Assembly: GCA_023435025.1 (NCBI GenBank)
Contig: JAEYSE010000060.1
Location: 1-62,608 of the forward strand
Length of the DNA stretch: 62,608 bases
Direction: 5' to 3'
Origin: Bacillota bacterium
GTDB taxonomy: Bacteria; Bacillota; Clostridia; Christensenellales; CAG-138
Part shown: positions 59,844 to 62,608 of the stretch, piece by piece
Numbering within the stretch: position 1 is the first letter of the stretch
Layout: each line of letters opens with the position of its first letter
Notes under the pieces: model-generated
What the model saw: only the letters and a program-made list of their open reading frames with translations
The model's database searches: none
Told to the model about the DNA's origin: nothing
Made by a program: the position numbers and the translations under genes

Positions 59844-60046
59844 GGATTCTTCGCCTACGGGCTCAGAACGACAAAAAGTAGGGCGGCATGCCCTCATGCC
59901 GCCGCGTCTCTGCCAGGCGGGATGTGGCATCTCTGCCCGGCGGGATGTAGCATCTCTGCCCGGCGGGATGTGGCATCTCTGCCCGGCGGGATGTGGCATC
60001 CCGCCCTACTGCGGGGTCCTGTCATTCTGAGGTAAGCGAAGAATCT
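59844..60046. repeat. composite inverted-repeat element with 23-bp tandem repeats
   Basis: Outer ends GGATTCTTCGC (59844-59854) with CTCAGAACGAC, and GTCATTCTGAG with GCGAAGAATCT (60036-60046), are inverted copies. Inside them AGTAGGGCGG (59877-59886) and CCGCCCTACT (60001-60010) form a second inverted pair. Between these lie four head-to-tail copies of CTCTGCCCGGCGGGATGTGGCAT (59908-59999), with one or two changes in the first two. No coding capacity; MITE-like. Confidence 0.8.
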
Positions 60047-60079
60047 CCTTCGGGCCATCATTCAATGGAGGAAGAAAAA

Positions 60080-60751
60080 ATGGAACCGTTTCGGATACTG
60101 GAAATCAAAGAAAGCGTATTTGCAAACAACGATCAGCAGGCGGAAGAACTCCGCAAGGAGCTAAAGGCGAAGGGGACGTTTTTATTAAACCTGATGTCCT
60201 CCCCGGGCTCCGGAAAAACCACCACGTTGACTAGGACCATCGCGGCGCTCAAGGATGAATTCCGCATTGGCGTAATGGAGGCGGATATCGACTCGGACGT
60301 GGACGCACAAACAATCGCCAAAACCGGCGTAAAGGTCATACAGCTGCACACCGGCGGCATGTGTCACCTGGACGCGGAAATGACAAAGCAAGGCTTAGAA
60401 GGATTAGGCATTGAGGACATCGACCTCGCGATACTTGAAAACGTGGGCAACCTTGTCTGCCCGGCGGAATTTGATACCGGAGCGTCCAAAAACGCCATGA
60501 TTTTAAGCGTGCCCGAAGGCGACGACAAGCCATTAAAATACCCGCTGATGTTCTCCATTGTGGATGTGGTGCTTATCAACAAGATCGACGCCCTCGATTT
60601 TTTCAACTTTGACATTGCCGCCTGCACGGAGCGGGCAAAAAAACTGAATCCCAACGTGAAAATCATTCCCATTTCCGCTAAAACGGGGGAGGGGATGGAG
60701 GAATGGTTCAACTGGCTGCGGCAGCAGGCGTGCGCCTGGAACAAAGAGTGA
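60080..60751 (+). CDS. hypB: HypB-family nickel-insertion GTPase
   Basis: 223 residues. P-loop SSPGSGKTTT, metal-site Cys-His in GGMCHLDAEM and Cys in ENVGNLVCPAEF, SVPEGDDKPLKYPLMF and NKIDALDFF: a complete HypB GTPase with its nickel/zinc Cys-His-Cys site, but without the N-terminal CxxCGC or a histidine-rich tail. HypB loads nickel into hydrogenase; no hydrogenase, urease or other hyp gene is visible. GGAGGAAG precedes ATG 60080. Lies between the DUF5692 gene and the oxidoreductase and is co-directional with both. Confidence 0.92.
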   Translation: MEPFRILEIKESVFANNDQQAEELRKELKAKGTFLLNLMSSPGSGKTTTLTRTIAALKDEFRIGVMEADIDSDVDAQTIAKTGVKVIQLHTGGMCHLDAEMTKQGLEGLGIEDIDLAILENVGNLVCPAEFDTGASKNAMILSVPEGDDKPLKYPLMFSIVDVVLINKIDALDFFNFDIAACTERAKKLNPNVKIIPISAKTGEGMEEWFNWLRQQACAWNKE

Positions 60752-60765
60752 GGGAAGGGAAGAAT

Positions 60766-62608
60766 ATGGACGTTAAGATAAAGGTATTGGAATTCGCCAA
60801 CAAGGTCAGCAGAAAGAAAATGGGGTCTAAGGACGGCATTACCGCAGCCGACCCCGAATACCGCATCCTGGAGCCGGTCGTCACGGACGATATGGCAACT
60901 GTCGCGCTCTGCCTTGACATGCGCTCTCCCAAAAGCGCAAAAGAGATTGCCGCCCTGTGCGGCAAGCCCTTGGAGGAGACCAAAAAAATATTGTGGGAAC
61001 TTGCCATGGCAGGGGTCTGCTTTATCCATGAGATCGACGGCGAGGACAAATACTGGTACGAAACCTGGGTCCCCGGCATCATGGAAATGATGGTCAACAA
61101 CAAAGAGAACGTCAAGAAGTACCCGCAGATCGCGGAGTCGTTCGAAGCGTATGGCCGCGTGCGCGGGCCCAAGTCGGCTGGGAATTTTCCGGTGGGCCTT
61201 GGGTTGATGCGCGTCATCCCTATCGAAAAAGCGATTATGGGCGAAACCCGCCGCGCTTCCTATGAGGAAGTATCCCTTTATCTCAATCAAAACGACTCGT
61301 TCTCCGTATCCGACTGTACCTGCCGCACCGCGCGCGAAGTCATGGGCGAGGGTTGCGGCCATTTAAAGGAGGACATGTGCATCCAGCTTGGCCATGCCGC
61401 CGAATACTACATCCGCACCGGCAGAGGCAGGCGTATTACCCGCGAGGAAGCGTTTGAAATTATTGAACGCGCGGAAAAGAACGGCCTGATGCATCAGATT
61501 CCCAATACAGACGGTTCGGGTACTACCCACGCCATCTGCAACTGCTGCGGATGCTCCTGCCTGTCGCTGCGCACGGCGGAAATGTTTTTGAACGCGGACA
61601 TGGTGCGCTCCAACTATGTGTCCCAGGTGGATAAGGAAAAGTGCGTCGCCTGCGGGGAATGCGTGGCGGCCTGCCCCGTCAATGCGCTCAAGCTTGGCCA
61701 GAAGCTGTGCGCAAAAACACCTATCCCGCAAAAGAAGAGGGACCTCCCCCGCGATACCGAGTGGGGCCCGGACAAATGGAACCCGGAATACCGCTATAAC
61801 AGAGCCGAAGTGGCAGACACCGGCACCAGCCCATGTAAGACGGAGTGCCCCGCGCACATTGCCATACAGGGTTATATTAAGCTCGCATCCCAGGGCCGCT
61901 ATACCGAGGCCCTGGAACTGATTAAAAATGAAAACCCGTTCCCGGCAGTGTGTGGCCGCGTCTGCCCAAGAAAGTGCGAGTCCGCGTGTACGCGCGGCGA
62001 CGTGGACGATCCTGTGGCCATTGACGAAATCAAAAAGTTTATTGCTGAGCAGGATTTGAAAAAAGAAAGCCGCTATGTGCCTGAACACCGCCACCAGTAC
62101 GGCAATAGAATCGCCGTAATCGGCGCGGGTCCTGCGGGCCTTGCCTGCGCGTATTATCTTGCCATTGACGGTTACAATGTGACGGTGTTTGAAAAGCAAA
62201 AGGCGCTGGGCGGCATGATGACGCTGGGCATCCCCTCCTTCCGGCTGGAAAAGGATGTGGTAAACGCCGAGATCGACATTCTTAAAGACCTTGGCGTCAC
62301 ATTCAAAACCGGCGTGGAAGTTGGCCGCGACATCACCTTAAGCGACCTGCGTAGGGAAGGATATGAGGCGTTCTATCTCGCCATCGGCGCGCAGGCAGGC
62401 CGTATGCTCAACATAGAAGGGGAGAATGCGGAGGGCGTGATCGCCGGCGTGGACTTCCTGCGCAATGTGAACCTTGGCACTAATGTGCGGCTAAACGGCA
62501 ACGTCATCGTCATAGGCGGCGGCAACGTGGCCATAGACGTGGCGCGCACCGCCGTCCGTACCGGCGCTGAAGATGTGGCACTCTATTGCCTTGAGAGCCG
62601 CAAGGAGA
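60766..62608 (+). CDS. Fe-S/FAD NAD(P)-linked oxidoreductase, GltD-like (partial)
   Basis: 614 codons visible, cut by the window end. N-terminal winged-helix-like part (about 40-90, PKSAKEIAALCGKPLEETKK). Then a Cys-rich domain (SDCTCRTAREVMGEGCGH near 183; ICNCCGCSC near 258), a ferredoxin motif CVACGECVAACPVNAL (near 292), the GltD-type Cys motif CKTECPAHI...CGRVCPRKCESAC (near 356-410), FAD site IGAGPAGLACAYYL (near 452) and NAD(P) site IGGGNVAIDVARTA (near 582). It should move electrons between NAD(P)H, flavin and iron-sulfur centres. It follows hypB by 14 bp with AGGGAAGGGAAG before ATG 60766. The actual substrate is unknown. Confidence 0.85.
   Translation, partial: MDVKIKVLEFANKVSRKKMGSKDGITAADPEYRILEPVVTDDMATVALCLDMRSPKSAKEIAALCGKPLEETKKILWELAMAGVCFIHEIDGEDKYWYETWVPGIMEMMVNNKENVKKYPQIAESFEAYGRVRGPKSAGNFPVGLGLMRVIPIEKAIMGETRRASYEEVSLYLNQNDSFSVSDCTCRTAREVMGEGCGHLKEDMCIQLGHAAEYYIRTGRGRRITREEAFEIIERAEKNGLMHQIPNTDGSGTTHAICNCCGCSCLSLRTAEMFLNADMVRSNYVSQVDKEKCVACGECVAACPVNALKLGQKLCAKTPIPQKKRDLPRDTEWGPDKWNPEYRYNRAEVADTGTSPCKTECPAHIAIQGYIKLASQGRYTEALELIKNENPFPAVCGRVCPRKCESACTRGDVDDPVAIDEIKKFIAEQDLKKESRYVPEHRHQYGNRIAVIGAGPAGLACAYYLAIDGYNVTVFEKQKALGGMMTLGIPSFRLEKDVVNAEIDILKDLGVTFKTGVEVGRDITLSDLRREGYEAFYLAIGAQAGRMLNIEGENAEGVIAGVDFLRNVNLGTNVRLNGNVIVIGGGNVAIDVARTAVRTGAEDVALYCLESRKE

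Noticed and set aside
59908..59999. Possible CRISPR array (four 23-bp units)
   Set aside because: The units are directly adjacent with no spacers, so it is a tandem repeat.
60080..60751. HypB taken as proof of a hydrogenase
   Set aside because: No hydrogenase or other hyp gene is visible; only the GTPase itself is supported.

Overview
The window looks like chromosomal DNA of an anaerobic, endospore-forming Gram-positive bacterium of the class Clostridia. The evidence is the spoIIAA-spoIIAB-sigF operon, spoIIR, an indolepyruvate:ferredoxin oxidoreductase, a B12-dependent (class II) ribonucleotide reductase, T-box and TPP riboswitches, and strong GGAGG ribosome-binding sites before most genes. 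Base composition is GC-rich by eye (well above 50%), except for one AT-rich patch near 6.9-7.9 kb. A member of a high-GC lineage such as Christensenellales would fit, but I cannot fix the genus from the sequence.

Layout. 1-3.35 kb, leftward: the start of an SH3-domain class B sortase, a small membrane protein, tadA, an alpha/beta hydrolase and a glyoxalase. 3.6-4.9 kb: an Atg22/UMF1-type MFS transporter. 5.0-6.5 kb: the spoIIA operon behind a sigma-H-like promoter. 6.5-8.0 kb: an AT-rich insertion with one orphan gene. 8.1-18.8 kb: a long leftward housekeeping block (murB, rapZ, prpC, prkC/pknB, rsgA, rpe, trxB, glmM, nth, obgE), interrupted by two arrays of repeated hairpins. 19.3-21.8 kb: iorA-iorB. 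21.9-23.6 kb: small proteins of unknown function. 23.7-26.0 kb: nrdJ with two NrdR-box-like sites. 26.3-31.0 kb: ecfA1-ecfA2-ecfT-lipoprotein-like gene-truA-amino-acid kinase. 31.2-35.2 kb: an iron-siderophore ABC operon behind a DtxR-like box. 35.2-41.4 kb: murC, GNAT, an STM3941-like protein, T-box-leuS and a 51-aa ORF. 41.5-47.7 kb: thiT under a TPP riboswitch, spoIIR, GNAT, a small protein, gltX and glnS. 48.2-50.0 kb: a NADH-oxidase-like flavoprotein and an acidic protein. 50.3-56.6 kb: the F-type ATP synthase operon. 56.7-62.6 kb: two regulators, then a GntR-flanked operon of a DUF5692-like membrane protein, HypB and an Fe-S/FAD oxidoreductase cut by the window end.

Connections. ThiT is an ECF S-component and probably uses the EcfA1A2T module 14 kb away. 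SpoIIR (preceded by a possible sigma-F promoter) and the spoIIA operon belong to the same forespore/mother-cell signalling circuit. The PASTA kinase/phosphatase pair sits beside rapZ, murB and rsgA, linking cell-wall sensing and translation.

The points most worth a second look are: the GntR-operator-DUF5692-HypB-oxidoreductase locus; an ATP synthase whose delta subunit consists only of the C-terminal domain; several families of intergenic hairpins that recur with compensatory base changes; a cysteine-rich protein resembling a Cas2-like fold; and the AT-rich orphan gene beside a tRNA-like remnant. No CRISPR array, rRNA, intact tRNA, transposase or integrase was found.
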